A stretch of 64,000 bases of DNA from a candidate division Hyd24-12 bacterium UBA5074 (GCA_002414865.1 DIAQ01000095.1:21640-85639), one strand, 5' to 3'; numbered from the stretch's first letter, positions 1 to 8,767 are shown. The notes: a model not told the origin generated them from the letters alone. Numbers and translations are program-made.

Positions 1-886
1 CGGCGTCCAGGCCTGCTCCGGCAATGGATTCCAGCGCCTGCAGGAGCTGCCCGTCGGAATAGACGAGGGATCCCACGCGGCCATCTGCGAACCCGCCCTT
101 CATCGCAGCCGTTCCGGCGCCGATGCCTCCATCCAGGAACAGCTTGATCCCGAACAATCTGCACCATCCGCTGCACACGGGCATCTCAGCCGGCGGACGG
201 CCGTCCTCCGCCCAGACAGCCAGCGAGACGTCCACGCCGGGATCTGGTCTGGAAGCCATTCCGCGGGCGGCACCGGAAGGCTCCATGGCCCGGAGAGCAG
301 TGACGCCCTTGCGCAGGGCTGTTCCGCCTGCGGCAGCCAGAGCCTCGTCCATCTCGCCGGGGGCCGGAGGGAATCGCTCGTCGAACAGGAGCACCGGGCC
401 CTCCTTCACGAGCGGCCCTTCCAGCGCCCCGCAGCCAGGGATCTCCCTCATCCTCGCGATCATCGCCGAGGTGGCGAGCGCCGCATGGCCGCAAACCCTC
501 CGGAGAAACGCGCATCGCCCTCCGGCCGCCTGATCGAGCTCCTCCTGCGACGGGAGCAGGCGCCCGGGCCAGGAGCTCTCGTCCCATTTCTCGCCGCGCA
601 GGATCCCCGCGGCAGGCCTGGCTGCATTCAGCGTGTCGAGGACCTGTCCGGCGCATGACGCGCCGGACAGGTCCAGCCGGGTCTTCTCGTAGCCGAGCCA
701 GAGCATGTGGCAGTGTGCGTCGACGAACGAAGGCATGCCGAACGGGAGACCGCCCCGGACACCTGGCAGGACGGAGATCACCCGCCCTTTCTCGAAGTGC
801 ACCTCCGTGTCGGGCAGGGGAGGGCCGAGGCCCGTCCAGAACGAGTCGAAGCAGAGGGTGCCGGACCTGCCGTCAGGCCTGCGCAT
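1..886 (-). CDS. Amidohydrolase, YtcJ-like (Amidohydro_3), truncated at window edge
   Basis: The reading frame is open from an ATG at 886 to the window edge, giving the first 295 residues. Residues 54-60 read FVDAHCH, the HxH metal-binding motif of the amidohydrolase superfamily. A later KLFLDGGIGAGTAAM segment matches the conserved lysine-containing stretch of the YtcJ/Amidohydro_3 family. Known members hydrolyse amide or formyl bonds in the cytoplasm or periplasm, but the substrate cannot be told from sequence. No signal peptide is visible. The start overlaps the end of the GGDEF gene by 14 bases, so the two are probably cotranscribed. The C-terminal metal ligands lie outside the window. 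Confidence 0.85.
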   Translation of the reverse strand, partial: MRRPDGRSGTLCFDSFWTGLGPPLPDTEVHFEKGRVISVLPGVRGGLPFGMPSFVDAHCHMLWLGYEKTRLDLSGASCAGQVLDTLNAARPAAGILRGEKWDESSWPGRLLPSQEELDQAAGGRCAFLRRVCGHAALATSAMIARMREIPGCGALEGPLVKEGPVLLFDERFPPAPGEMDEALAAAGGTALRKGVTALRAMEPSGAARGMASRPDPGVDVSLAVWAEDGRPPAEMPVCSGWCRLFGIKLFLDGGIGAGTAAMKGGFADGRVGSLVYSDGQLLQALESIAGAGLDA

Positions 887-1835
887 CGCTCCCGGCCGTC
901 TTCCTCATCATCACGTCGAGGGTGTCCGGCTTGACCTCTATCGTGAAGAAGGTGTAGTCCTCGCGGCGCTCGACGCTCGTTATCCTGCCCGGGAACTCGC
1001 TGGTGAGGAGCCTCCTGGAGGAGTGCCTGACCTTCGCCGGGTCGGCGTACTCGATGATGCCCATGTCGTCGTTCCTCAGCTGGTGGACGTCAATCTCCAT
1101 CACCCCGGTCTCGTCGCTCTGTGCGCGCCAGGCCTTCACGATGATCCGGTTGTTGACGGATACGGACGAGTTGCCGGGGAACCGCGCCTCGATCGTGGAG
1201 GAAAGCTGGTATCTCTCGAGCTGCTTCTCGTACAGGACAGCCCTGTTCCGGCCCGAGTCCTTGGCATGGTACATCGCCCGGTCGGCCATGGTGATCAGCT
1301 CGGACCCGGGCACGTCCTCGGTGCTGCACACGCCAGCAGAGATGGTGACTCCGAGGCTGCCCGGCGCATCCCGGGAGGGCGCCCCGCCGGGATCGGAGCG
1401 CCCGGCGGCAGAGACCGTCGAGTCGTCCGGCGTCATCTCGATCCTGCTGTCGGCCACGATCCTGCACATCCTGTCGGCGGTCGCGATGCCCTCGCTCCTG
1501 CAGGCGTTGGGCAGCAGCACGACGATTTCCTCTCCGCCGTACCTGTAGGCTTCTCCCCTGTAGCGGACCGCGGAACGGACGAGGCCGGCCACGTGTCCCA
1601 GGACCCTGTCGCCGATCCTGTGTCCCCAGGTGTCGTTGAAGCTCTTGAAATGGTCTATGTCCACGAAGATCGCGCAGAGGGGTAGCCTGTCGGCCCCCAT
1701 GCGGGCGAGCAGCGCGGGCAGGTCCTCGTCGAGGATCTTCCGCGGCGGCAGCCGGGTCACTTCGTCCGGCTCGACCTCGCGCGGGAACCTGAGCGAACCC
1801 GCCACTCCCTCACCGCCTGCCTTCTCCTGATGCAT
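873..1835 (-). CDS. GGDEF-domain protein, probable diguanylate cyclase
   Basis: This is a 320-residue soluble protein. The GGDEF domain has the metal-binding FVDIDHFKSFND segment and the signature RYGGEEIVVLLP. GGEEI replaces the usual GGDEF/GGEEF, so c-di-GMP synthesis is likely but not certain. The RxxD inhibitory site normally found five residues upstream of the signature is absent, so product inhibition is probably lacking. About 110 residues follow the domain and match no family I recognise. I chose the ATG at 1835 because GGGAGG lies just upstream. The longer open frame to 2150 would run into the divergent lipoprotein gene. The start of the amidohydrolase overlaps its end. Confidence 0.85.
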   Translation of the reverse strand: MHQEKAGGEGVAGSLRFPREVEPDEVTRLPPRKILDEDLPALLARMGADRLPLCAIFVDIDHFKSFNDTWGHRIGDRVLGHVAGLVRSAVRYRGEAYRYGGEEIVVLLPNACRSEGIATADRMCRIVADSRIEMTPDDSTVSAAGRSDPGGAPSRDAPGSLGVTISAGVCSTEDVPGSELITMADRAMYHAKDSGRNRAVLYEKQLERYQLSSTIEARFPGNSSVSVNNRIIVKAWRAQSDETGVMEIDVHQLRNDDMGIIEYADPAKVRHSSRRLLTSEFPGRITSVERREDYTFFTIEVKPDTLDVMMRKTAGSDAQA

Positions 1836-1894
1836 GGGGCCTCCCTGGATGCCAGCCGGAAGATAACAGAGCGGGAGGGCGTGGAGAACCCGCG

Positions 1895-1923
1895 TTGACA
1901 AGAACCCTTCGACTTTATACGCT
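1895..1923 (+). promoter_or_regulatory. Sigma-70-type promoter for the first repeat-domain lipoprotein
   Basis: A perfect TTGACA at 1895-1900 is followed at 17 bases by TACGCT (1918-1923); an overlapping TATACG sits at 15 bases. The start codon of the lipoprotein lies about 60 bases downstream, after a GGAGGG ribosome-binding site at 1970-1975. Confidence 0.6.
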
Positions 1924-1986
1924 ACCGCAGGCCGGCTGGCATCCGTCAAGGTGCCGGTTAATTCTGAACGGAGGGTTGCAGTACAG

Positions 1987-2799
1987 ATGAGACTGCTGGT
2001 AATTGGTGCATTGTTCGCTCTCCTGCTCGCGACCGGCTGTGCGTCGCCCGAGCAGAAGGCGGTTAGTGACTCGTACGAAAAGATAGCCACCGCCCTCGAG
2101 GACGGAGACTTCAGCACTGCGTTCGACAACCTCAGCTCGAACACCCGCACCTTCCTCGACGACCTCGCCGAGGCCCTGACCTTCTACCAGATGCCCATGG
2201 GCGCAGACGGCCGCGAGCTGTTCGGCGAGATGCTCGCCGAGGCCGACATGACAGACCTCTCCCGCACCATCAAGTCCGTCACGGTCACCGGCAGCAACGC
2301 CACGGTCGTGACCGAGACCGAAGAGGGCGACGAGACCCTGCAGTTCGTCCTCGAGGACGGGAAGTGGTGCCTCGATTTCGAGACCCTCATCCGTGACGCC
2401 ATGAACGAAGGCCTCGACGGATCCGGCTTCACCGTCCAGGACCTCATCGACCGCACGGTCCCCGGCATGGATCCGACCACCGGCGGAGCGACCGCCGGCG
2501 GTGCGATGAGCGTGACGGCCGGCAGCGGCTCCTGCGCTGTCACCATCGTCAACGGACTCGGCAACTGGACCATCTACTACGCGTACATCAGCCCCTCCTC
2601 CTCCGACGACTGGGGCGACGATGTGCTCGGCTCCGAGACGCTCGCACCGGGCGGGACCCTCACCATGATGACGGACCCCGGCACCTACGACATCATGCTC
2701 GAGGACGAGGACGGGGACACCTACTCCAGGTACGGCGTCGAGATAACCTCCGCCGGCTATGCCTGGGAGGTCACCCTCGCCGACCTCGACGCAGAGTAG
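1987..2799 (+). CDS. Lipoprotein with N-terminal export-type domain and one C-terminal repeat-domain copy
   Basis: This is a 270-residue predicted lipoprotein. The signal peptide ends in a lipobox LLATGC with the lipidated Cys at residue 18. Residues about 24-135 resemble small NTF2-like or DUF4878-type lipoprotein domains in outline (a helical start, then beta strands ending in GKWCLDF), but I do not assign a family. Residues 183-268 are an 86-residue beta-rich unit that recurs three times in the next gene. Its landmarks are VTIVNGLGNW, then PGTYDIMLEDEDGDTY, then EVTLADLD. The ATG at 1987 was chosen because GGAGGG precedes it and it begins the signal peptide; the upstream in-frame ATG at 1951 does not fit. 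Function is unknown. Confidence 0.8.
   Translation: MRLLVIGALFALLLATGCASPEQKAVSDSYEKIATALEDGDFSTAFDNLSSNTRTFLDDLAEALTFYQMPMGADGRELFGEMLAEADMTDLSRTIKSVTVTGSNATVVTETEEGDETLQFVLEDGKWCLDFETLIRDAMNEGLDGSGFTVQDLIDRTVPGMDPTTGGATAGGAMSVTAGSGSCAVTIVNGLGNWTIYYAYISPSSSDDWGDDVLGSETLAPGGTLTMMTDPGTYDIMLEDEDGDTYSRYGVEITSAGYAWEVTLADLDAE
2533..2790 (+). repeat. Coding repeat unit, copy in first lipoprotein
   Basis: This is one copy of the about 85-residue unit (V-x-N-x-L, then W/D, PGxY, D-x-D and LxxLD landmarks) that is shared with three tandem copies at 2997-3809. The similarity is at protein level. Confidence 0.7.
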
Positions 2800-2810
2800 T
2801 TCACCGGCTG

Positions 2811-2841
2811 TTGCCCCGGCGTGCACTGGACGCCGGGGCAA
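2811..2841 (+). terminator. Intergenic hairpin between the two repeat lipoproteins
   Basis: An 11-bp perfect stem (TTGCCCCGGCG with CGCCGGGGCAA) encloses a 9-base loop 12 bases after the first lipoprotein stop. No T-run follows, so it may be a processing or stabilising hairpin rather than a strong terminator. Confidence 0.5.
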
Positions 2842-2927
2842 TACCTCGATATAGTGTCAACCAAATGTCCGCCATTGTTGTAACGGGCGGACAACGCCTG
2901 GAAAATCCAGCATTACATGGAGGGTTT

Positions 2928-3812
2928 ATGAACAAGGTGCTGTTCGCGCTTCTCGCAGCGACCCTGGTCATGGTGACCGGCTGCGACAAGACCGTCCCCG
3001 TCACGGTGACGAACGGTCTCGGTGACTGGGATATCTCCTCCGTCTACATCTATCCCGCCGACCAGGTCAGCAGGGGTGCCGACCTGCTCGCGACCGACCT
3101 GGTTCCCGACTCCAGCTCGGTCTTCCGCATGCTCCCCGGCAACTACAACATCCTCATCCTCGACGAGGACACCGACAGCTACTTCTACGGCAACGTGACG
3201 GTTCCCGCCGAGGGCTACACCCTCGAGGTCAAGCTCGAGGACCTCGACTCCGGCAACATCAACGCCGGCACCGGCGACTACCCGCTGACCATCACCAACA
3301 ACCTCACCGACTACGATCTGTGGTACGTCTACGCCGACAGCGCCGGTGACGAGCTCGTAACCGAGTACATGGGCGCCAACATCCTGTTCCCGGAAGAGAC
3401 CATGACCCTCTGGCTCGCTCCGGGCACCTATCAGGTCCAGATCGTCGACGACAGCGACGCCACCTTCACCTATGAGGAAGTCGTCGTCGCCGAGACCGGC
3501 GCCGCCATCACCGTCAAGGAAGAGGACATCGACGCTCCCCGCGCAGCCGGGGCCACGATCACGGTCGTGAACGCCCTCGAGAGCTGGACCATCACCGGTC
3601 TCCTGATCGATGGCAGCACCGAGGCCTGGGGCGCCAACGGCGAGAGGCTGACCGCTCCCCTGACCCCCGGCCAGAGCATCGACGTCGTGGTCGAGCCCGG
3701 CTCCTGGGACATGCAGGCCACCGACGAGGATGGCGACACCTACACCCAGATGCAGCAGGAAGTCGGCCCCGAGGGTTATGTCTGGACGGTCACGCTCGAC
3801 CAGATAGACTGA
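2928..3812 (+). CDS. Lipoprotein made of three tandem repeat domains
   Basis: This is a 294-residue predicted lipoprotein with lipobox VMVTGC (Cys19) followed directly by three tandem units of about 85 residues at 24-107, 119-202 and 209-294. Each unit begins with an alternating T/V strand and N (VTVTNGLGDW, LTITNNLTDY, ITVVNALESW), has a central PG-N/T/S-Y/W turn and D-rich strand, and ends in LxxLD, EEDID or LDQID. The protein is very acidic. The pattern suggests stacked beta-sandwich modules on the cell surface or in the periplasm, but I recognise no named family. The start at 2928 follows GGAGGG. A strong terminator follows the stop. The neighbour at 1987 carries a fourth copy. Confidence 0.8.
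   Translation: MNKVLFALLAATLVMVTGCDKTVPVTVTNGLGDWDISSVYIYPADQVSRGADLLATDLVPDSSSVFRMLPGNYNILILDEDTDSYFYGNVTVPAEGYTLEVKLEDLDSGNINAGTGDYPLTITNNLTDYDLWYVYADSAGDELVTEYMGANILFPEETMTLWLAPGTYQVQIVDDSDATFTYEEVVVAETGAAITVKEEDIDAPRAAGATITVVNALESWTITGLLIDGSTEAWGANGERLTAPLTPGQSIDVVVEPGSWDMQATDEDGDTYTQMQQEVGPEGYVWTVTLDQID
2997..3809 (+). repeat. Three tandem about 85-residue domain repeats
   Basis: The units are at 2997-3248, 3282-3533 and 3552-3809. They are diverged from each other at DNA level, so they arose by old duplication rather than recent slippage. Confidence 0.7.
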
Positions 3813-3836
3813 TCGACGGCCACACTGGGACACCGG

Positions 3837-3866
3837 AGAGCCCCCGCCCCGCGGGGGCTCTTCTCT
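3837..3866 (+). terminator. Rho-independent terminator
   Basis: An 11-bp perfect stem (AGAGCCCCCGC with GCGGGGGCTCT, loop CCC) is followed by TCTCTT. It lies 25 bases after the three-repeat lipoprotein stop and 43 bases before the MFS gene. Confidence 0.8.
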
Positions 3867-3908
3867 TGGGCGCGGCGCGCGCACTGCGCCTCCCGGAGGA
3901 CCGAACAG

Positions 3909-5093
3909 ATGAACAGACCCGGAGCGGTCTTCGGCATGCCGAGAGACGTCCTGATGCTCCTCTCGGCCGCAGCCCTGATGAGCGCGGCCGGCAACATCTT
4001 CAGCTCCATAATGCCCGATTTCCTCCACAACGTGCTGCATGTCAGCGGGGAGGTCAGGGGCATGCTCGAGATGCCCCGGGAGCTGCCGGGCTTCCTCCAG
4101 GTCCTCTTCCTGTCGCTCCTGGCAGGCATGGCCAGGACACGGGCCACCGCGCTGACGATGGCAGTCTCCGTCGTCAGCTTCCTCGGGCTCGCCCTCCTCG
4201 GGGGCTCGTTCCCCTTCTTCGTGGCTTTCATGATCCTCTGGTCCGCCGGCATGCACACATTCGTCCCCCTGCGCGACGCCCTGGCCATGGATCTCGCATC
4301 GGGAGACAGGCGCGGAGTGATCCTGGGGAACGTCGGCGCTTCGAGATCCCTCGGCCTGATCATGGGCACCGCGCTCGTGACAATCACCACCGAAACCCTC
4401 GGGGTCGGCTTCTCCGGCGCGTTCATCGCCGGGGCGATAGTCCTGGCAGCAGGGACGGTCTTCTGCCTTGCCATCCGCCACCCCGCCGGCAGGAAGCCGG
4501 AAGGACCGCCGGTCAGGTTCGTGGTGAAGCGCAAATACAGGCTCTACTACATCCTCGCCGTCCTGTTCGGCGCGAGGAAGCAGATCTTCCTGACCTTCGC
4601 CCCATGGCTTCTCGTGAGTTCCTACGGCCAGACCGCCAGCGGGCTCGCTCTGGCGATGGGGATCTCCGCCGGCCTGGGGCTGTTTTCCAAACCATTGTTC
4701 GGCAGCCTCATCGACAAATTCGGCGAGAAGAGGGTCCTCACCTGGGAGTCGCTGCTGGTGGCTGCGATGTGCATCGGCTACGCGATCGCCCCCGGGCTGC
4801 TCGGACCCGTGGCCGCCGTCTTCGTGCTGTACGGCCTGTACGTCCTCGACGAGCTGCTGTTCTCCCTTGCCATGGCCCGCACCACCTACCTCTCCCGCAT
4901 CGCGGAATGCCGGGAGGACATCGTGCCGACCCTCGGACTGGGAGGCACTTTCGACCATGCGATCTCGATGACTGTTCCGGCTGCCGCGGGGCTCCTCTGG
5001 GCAGGCGCAGGCCCGCCCTCGGTGTTCCTTCTGGCCGCGGTCGTAGCGCTCGTGAACCTGTTCTTCGTGCGGAGGATGGAGCCCGGCTGCTGA
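3909..5093 (+). CDS. Major facilitator superfamily transporter
   Basis: This is a 394-residue integral membrane protein with about 10-12 hydrophobic segments in two halves, the usual size for MFS permeases. A basic cytoplasmic loop with KRKYRLYY separates the halves near the centre. The segment SLIDKFGEKRVLTW in the second half resembles the MFS loop 2-3 or 8-9 G-x-x-x-D-K/R-x-G-R-R/K signature. The substrate cannot be inferred. The ATG at 3909 is preceded by GGAGGA. The gene follows the terminator at 3837, so it either has its own weak promoter or relies on read-through. Confidence 0.8.
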   Translation: MNRPGAVFGMPRDVLMLLSAAALMSAAGNIFSSIMPDFLHNVLHVSGEVRGMLEMPRELPGFLQVLFLSLLAGMARTRATALTMAVSVVSFLGLALLGGSFPFFVAFMILWSAGMHTFVPLRDALAMDLASGDRRGVILGNVGASRSLGLIMGTALVTITTETLGVGFSGAFIAGAIVLAAGTVFCLAIRHPAGRKPEGPPVRFVVKRKYRLYYILAVLFGARKQIFLTFAPWLLVSSYGQTASGLALAMGISAGLGLFSKPLFGSLIDKFGEKRVLTWESLLVAAMCIGYAIAPGLLGPVAAVFVLYGLYVLDELLFSLAMARTTYLSRIAECREDIVPTLGLGGTFDHAISMTVPAAAGLLWAGAGPPSVFLLAAVVALVNLFFVRRMEPGC

Positions 5094-5145
5094 GACGGGC
5101 GGGGCGGACGGGCGGCTGCCGGCTTATACTAGGAGCCGGCTGGAG

Positions 5146-5313
5146 ATGACCGGCTCGAAAGGCAGGAGCTCGACCTCGCACGTCTCCGCCTGCGACCGGA
5201 GCGGCCCGGTCGGCGAGGGCATCCTCCGCCGTGCCGCCATTTCCGGGAAGGACTTCATGCTCCGGGCGACGGAGCGCTTCCCCGGGTCCCTGGATGGGCC
5301 CGGACTGGAGTGA
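5146..5313 (+). CDS. Possible small ORF (55 residues) upstream of pepF
   Basis: An ATG at 5146 preceded by GGAG opens a 55-codon frame that stops three bases before the pepF start. A TATACT hexamer at 5125-5130 could be the -10 element. The predicted peptide is basic and Ser/Gly-rich at its N-terminus and has no recognisable domain. It may be a leader peptide or simply untranslated leader; support is weak. Confidence 0.3.
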   Translation: MTGSKGRSSTSHVSACDRSGPVGEGILRRAAISGKDFMLRATERFPGSLDGPGLE

Positions 5314-5316
5314 GCA

Positions 5317-7128
5317 ATGTCTGACGCAATTCCGGCCCGTTCCCAGGTGCCTGTCGAGGATCGCTGGGACCTCGAGAAGATCTACTCATCGGATTCCGAC
5401 TGGGAAAGGGACTTCGCCTCGACGGCATCGTTCGCCCAGGCCTTCTCCAGGAGGGCCGGCACCCTGTCCGTCAGCCCGCAGAGCCTCCTCGAGGCCATCG
5501 TGGAGATGCTGGCCCAGGCGCGCGTCATGGAGAAGCTTCTGTCGTACTCCTCGATGAGGAGCGACGAGGACCTTTCCGACTCCCTCCATTCGGAGATGCA
5601 CTCGCGTGTGATGAGCCGGGCGGCCGAGGTGTCCGCGGGCCAGTCGTTCTTCGTCCCCGAGATATTGAGGATCGCGGACTCGAAGATGTCCGGCTGGCTG
5701 GCCTCCGACGAGCTCGCGGCGTACCGGTCGTGGCTGGAGGAGATCCTGCGTTTCAGGCCCCACACTCTCGGGGAGGCGGAGGAGAAGCTGCTGGCCATGT
5801 CGCGGGAGGTCACCGAGGGCTTCTACTCGGCGTTCGGCAAGCTCAGCAACGTGGACAGGCCCGGACGGCTCCCGGAGGTCGCCCGACCGGCCGGAGGAGC
5901 GGTCAGGATCACGAACGCCAATTTCACGACGCTCCTGGAGGACAACGACCAGTCCTTCCGCCGCGCGGTCTTCAACGGATACTACGGCGAGCTCAGGGGC
6001 AACACCTCCACGCTGGCAGCTCTTCTCGACAGCCAGGTCAGATCGTCGGTCTTCTACGCCAGGGCGCGCAACCACAGGTCGGCCGTGGAGGCGTCCCTCT
6101 TCCTGGACTCCGTCGACCTGTCGGTCTACGAGTCGCTGATAGGCGCGGTCTCCGACAGCCTGCCGACCATGCACCGCTACTACGGGATGAAGAAGAAGGC
6201 TCTCGGACTCGAGAAGATGCACATCTATGACCTCTACCTCCCCTCCGTGACGATGGATGACCGCAGATACTCGTTCGACGAAGCCGTGGAGATGACGCTG
6301 AAGGCGGTCGAGCCCCTCGGCGGATCCTACCGGGCGGAGCTCGCGGAAGGCTTCCGCAGCCGCTGGGTGGACAGGTACGAGAACAGGGGCAAGAGGTCCG
6401 GCGCCTACTCGGGGGGATGTTATGACACAATGCCATACATCCTTCACAACTTCACCGGCTCGCTCGATTCGGTATTCACGCTCGCCCACGAGGCCGGCCA
6501 CTCGATGCACAGCCTCCTGAGCCGGCGCGCACAGCCGTATCACACGTCGGACTACAGGATCCTCCTCGCGGAGGTCGCCTCGACGACGAACGAGATGCTT
6601 CTCACCGACTCCCTGCTATCCCGCTCGACCGATCGCAGGGAGAGGTCCTACCTGCTCGACCACCTTGTCAACGACTTCCGGGGCACGGTCTTCCGTCAGA
6701 CGATGTTCGCCGAGTTCGAGTTGCTGATCCACCGCGAGGTGGAATCGGGAGGGGCGCTCACGCCCGACTACCTCGACAGCACCTACCTGGGGCTCGTGAA
6801 GAAGTATCACGGACCCTCCTTCGATCTCGACGGGGATGACGAGGCCATCGCCTGTGAGTGGGCGAGGATCCCTCATTTCTACTACAACTTCTATGTCTAC
6901 AAGTACGCGACCGGACTGTGCTCGGCGGTGGACATCTCGCGCAGGATCATCTCGGGCGCGGACGGCGCGGTGGAGAGCTACATGGGCTTCCTGTCAGGCG
7001 GATGCAGCGTACCGCCCCTCGACCTGCTGGCTTCCGCAGGAGTCGATCTGCGGACTCCTGCACCGGTCGCCTCCGCCCTGGAATATCTCGACGAGGCAGT
7101 GGGGCAGCTCGCGGCGCCTCAGTCCTGA
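5317..7128 (+). CDS. pepF: Oligoendopeptidase F, M3B metallopeptidase
   Basis: This 603-residue cytoplasmic zinc peptidase cleaves oligopeptides and has the normal length for PepF. The catalytic motif is LAHEAGHSMHSLL (HExxH), and the third zinc ligand lies in AEVASTTNEMLL some 25 residues on. The C-terminal part has the HFYYNFYVYKYATGL substrate-binding helix typical of the M3B group. The ATG is preceded by GGAG within the end of the small upstream frame. The last 10 bases overlap the convergent DUF116 gene at their 3' ends. Confidence 0.95.
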   Translation: MSDAIPARSQVPVEDRWDLEKIYSSDSDWERDFASTASFAQAFSRRAGTLSVSPQSLLEAIVEMLAQARVMEKLLSYSSMRSDEDLSDSLHSEMHSRVMSRAAEVSAGQSFFVPEILRIADSKMSGWLASDELAAYRSWLEEILRFRPHTLGEAEEKLLAMSREVTEGFYSAFGKLSNVDRPGRLPEVARPAGGAVRITNANFTTLLEDNDQSFRRAVFNGYYGELRGNTSTLAALLDSQVRSSVFYARARNHRSAVEASLFLDSVDLSVYESLIGAVSDSLPTMHRYYGMKKKALGLEKMHIYDLYLPSVTMDDRRYSFDEAVEMTLKAVEPLGGSYRAELAEGFRSRWVDRYENRGKRSGAYSGGCYDTMPYILHNFTGSLDSVFTLAHEAGHSMHSLLSRRAQPYHTSDYRILLAEVASTTNEMLLTDSLLSRSTDRRERSYLLDHLVNDFRGTVFRQTMFAEFELLIHREVESGGALTPDYLDSTYLGLVKKYHGPSFDLDGDDEAIACEWARIPHFYYNFYVYKYATGLCSAVDISRRIISGADGAVESYMGFLSGGCSVPPLDLLASAGVDLRTPAPVASALEYLDEAVGQLAAPQS

Positions 7129-7832
7129 GGACCCACCAGAAGCTCTAGCGCCGCTTCTATCTCGGCGGGATCGGCGCATGTGTCGTAACACTCCCCGTGG
7201 GGCTGGCTGTTGGCCACGCCCCACGCGGGAACGGGCCATGCATCGAGCAGTCCGCTCGCCAGGTCCCTTGCGCAGGCAACGGCTATCACGAGGTCGGGTG
7301 ACGACTCCCTCACGGCCTTGCGGGCGGATGTGCCCCCGGTGGCAACCGCCAGGGCCAGCCCCCTCGCATCCGCAAGCGTGGCTATGTCCCCGATGGTGCA
7401 GCCTCCGCATCTCCTGCAGGCCGAAGCGCTCCCCATCAGCCTGATCGGGCACTCGTGCCTCTGCAGGCAGTGCGGCAGCAGCAGCAGGATTCGTGCCGGA
7501 CGCGGTCTCAGAGGCGCTCTCGTCCTGAGGATGCTGTTGCTGACAGCGGCCGTCATCCCGTCGATGCCGCCTCCGGCCAGCAGGCGAAGGGCCTGCAGCA
7601 GCCTGAGGGCTGCGACGCAGGCCCTCAGGTTCATGTATGCGAAGCCCGCAGGGATGATCCGGCACGACACGGAGGCATGGGCCGCGGCGACTGCCGTCAG
7701 CATCACGGCAAGAGCGCCGGCCGCGGCATGGATGGGGCCGACGGCCGAGAGCGCGACTACCGCCACCGCTGCGGCCGGCACCGAGACGATGGAGATCCCG
7801 AGAGCATAGAGGCGGCCGGCCCCGCCGCTCAA
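7119..7832 (-). CDS. DUF116 family membrane protein
   Basis: This is a 237-residue protein with two N-terminal hydrophobic segments and a Cys-rich C-terminal region. The region contains LPHCLQRHECPIR, then CRRCGGCTIGD and CYDTCADP, which is the DUF116 pattern of conserved cysteines that could bind a metal or Fe-S centre. The family has no established function. The TTG at 7832 overlaps the fmt stop (TTGA), implying translational coupling. The open frame continues upstream to 8786, but that part is antiphase to fmt and is not coding. DUF116 beside fmt recurs in several anaerobes as far as I recall, so a link to formyl or one-carbon metabolism is only a guess. Confidence 0.8.
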   Translation of the reverse strand: MSGGAGRLYALGISIVSVPAAAVAVVALSAVGPIHAAAGALAVMLTAVAAAHASVSCRIIPAGFAYMNLRACVAALRLLQALRLLAGGGIDGMTAAVSNSILRTRAPLRPRPARILLLLPHCLQRHECPIRLMGSASACRRCGGCTIGDIATLADARGLALAVATGGTSARKAVRESSPDLVIAVACARDLASGLLDAWPVPAWGVANSQPHGECYDTCADPAEIEAALELLVGPQD

Positions 7833-8767
7833 GGCGCTCCGAGCCTCTCGCCCGGCAGCGGCCTGTAGCCGGCGGCGAAGGCCGCCGCTGACATGGCCGG
7901 TCTCGATTCCGGCTGCAGGTGTGTCACGACCAGCGAGCCCGAGCCGCAAGCCACCTCGATCCCTTCTGCGGAGACCGATATCACCGCGCCCGGAGATCCT
8001 TCCGATCCTGCGGCGCGGGCCCTCAGCAACTTGACGCTCCTCCCGCGGAAGAGCGTCCTGGCCCCCGGCCTCGGGCTGAAGGCGAGGACCGTCCTCTCCA
8101 GCTCCGTGCAACTCCTGCCCCAGTCCATGTCGAGCATCCTGCGGGGTATCCTCCTGGCCCTGGAGGCCTCGCCCTCCTGGGGGCGGGGCTCCATCCGGCC
8201 CCCGAGATACGCATCCAGGACGGTGACGATCCACCCTGCTGCGAGAGCCGCAAGCCTCTCTTCGAGCTCCCCGGCGGTCTCGCCTTCCGCGACCTGCGTC
8301 CTGGCCGCGAAAATCAGAGGACCCGTGTCCCAGCCTTCGTCGGAGCGCAGGAAGGAAACGCCTGTCTCCCCGTCGCCGTCCAGGATCGTCCAGGCGACGG
8401 GCTCGGCTCCCCGGTGCCTGGGCAGGAGGGACGGGTGGATGTTGACGACTCCTCCCGGCGCCATGGATAGAAGTCCGGGGGGGATCAGGAGGCCGAAGTC
8501 CGCGGTCAGGAGGAGGGCGGGTCTCAGCGACGAGATGCGCCCCGCGATACCGGAATCGAGCCGGTCCGACCTGACCAGCGGCAGCGAGAGCCTCTCCGCC
8601 TCGGAAGCCACAGGCGGGCACCGGGTCCGCAACCCGCGTCCCGCGGCCGCATCCGGCCGTGTGAGGACGAGGGTCACATCGAACCGCCCGGACGAGGCCA
8701 GAGCCGAGAGGGATGGGACCCCGAAGGGGCCGCTGCCGAGGAATACGATGCGGTCTAGGTCCTGCAC
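7829..8767 (-). CDS. fmt: Methionyl-tRNA formyltransferase
   Basis: This 312-residue protein formylates initiator Met-tRNA using 10-formyltetrahydrofolate. The N-terminal transferase fold begins IVFLGSGPFGVPSL and has the catalytic NIHPSLLPRHRGAEP and the Asp in DEGWDTGPLIF. A C-terminal OB-like domain follows. The GTG at 8767 was chosen because the next start in frame would cut the beta-1 strand; it overlaps the def stop by 13 bases. def and fmt together handle N-formylation and deformylation of initiator methionine. Confidence 0.93.
   Translation of the reverse strand: MQDLDRIVFLGSGPFGVPSLSALASSGRFDVTLVLTRPDAAAGRGLRTRCPPVASEAERLSLPLVRSDRLDSGIAGRISSLRPALLLTADFGLLIPPGLLSMAPGGVVNIHPSLLPRHRGAEPVAWTILDGDGETGVSFLRSDEGWDTGPLIFAARTQVAEGETAGELEERLAALAAGWIVTVLDAYLGGRMEPRPQEGEASRARRIPRRMLDMDWGRSCTELERTVLAFSPRPGARTLFRGRSVKLLRARAAGSEGSPGAVISVSAEGIEVACGSGSLVVTHLQPESRPAMSAAAFAAGYRPLPGERLGAP

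Noticed and set aside
2913..4958. 681-codon minus-strand frame
   Set aside because: It is antisense to the repeat lipoprotein and the MFS gene, both of which have ribosome-binding sites and coherent domains.
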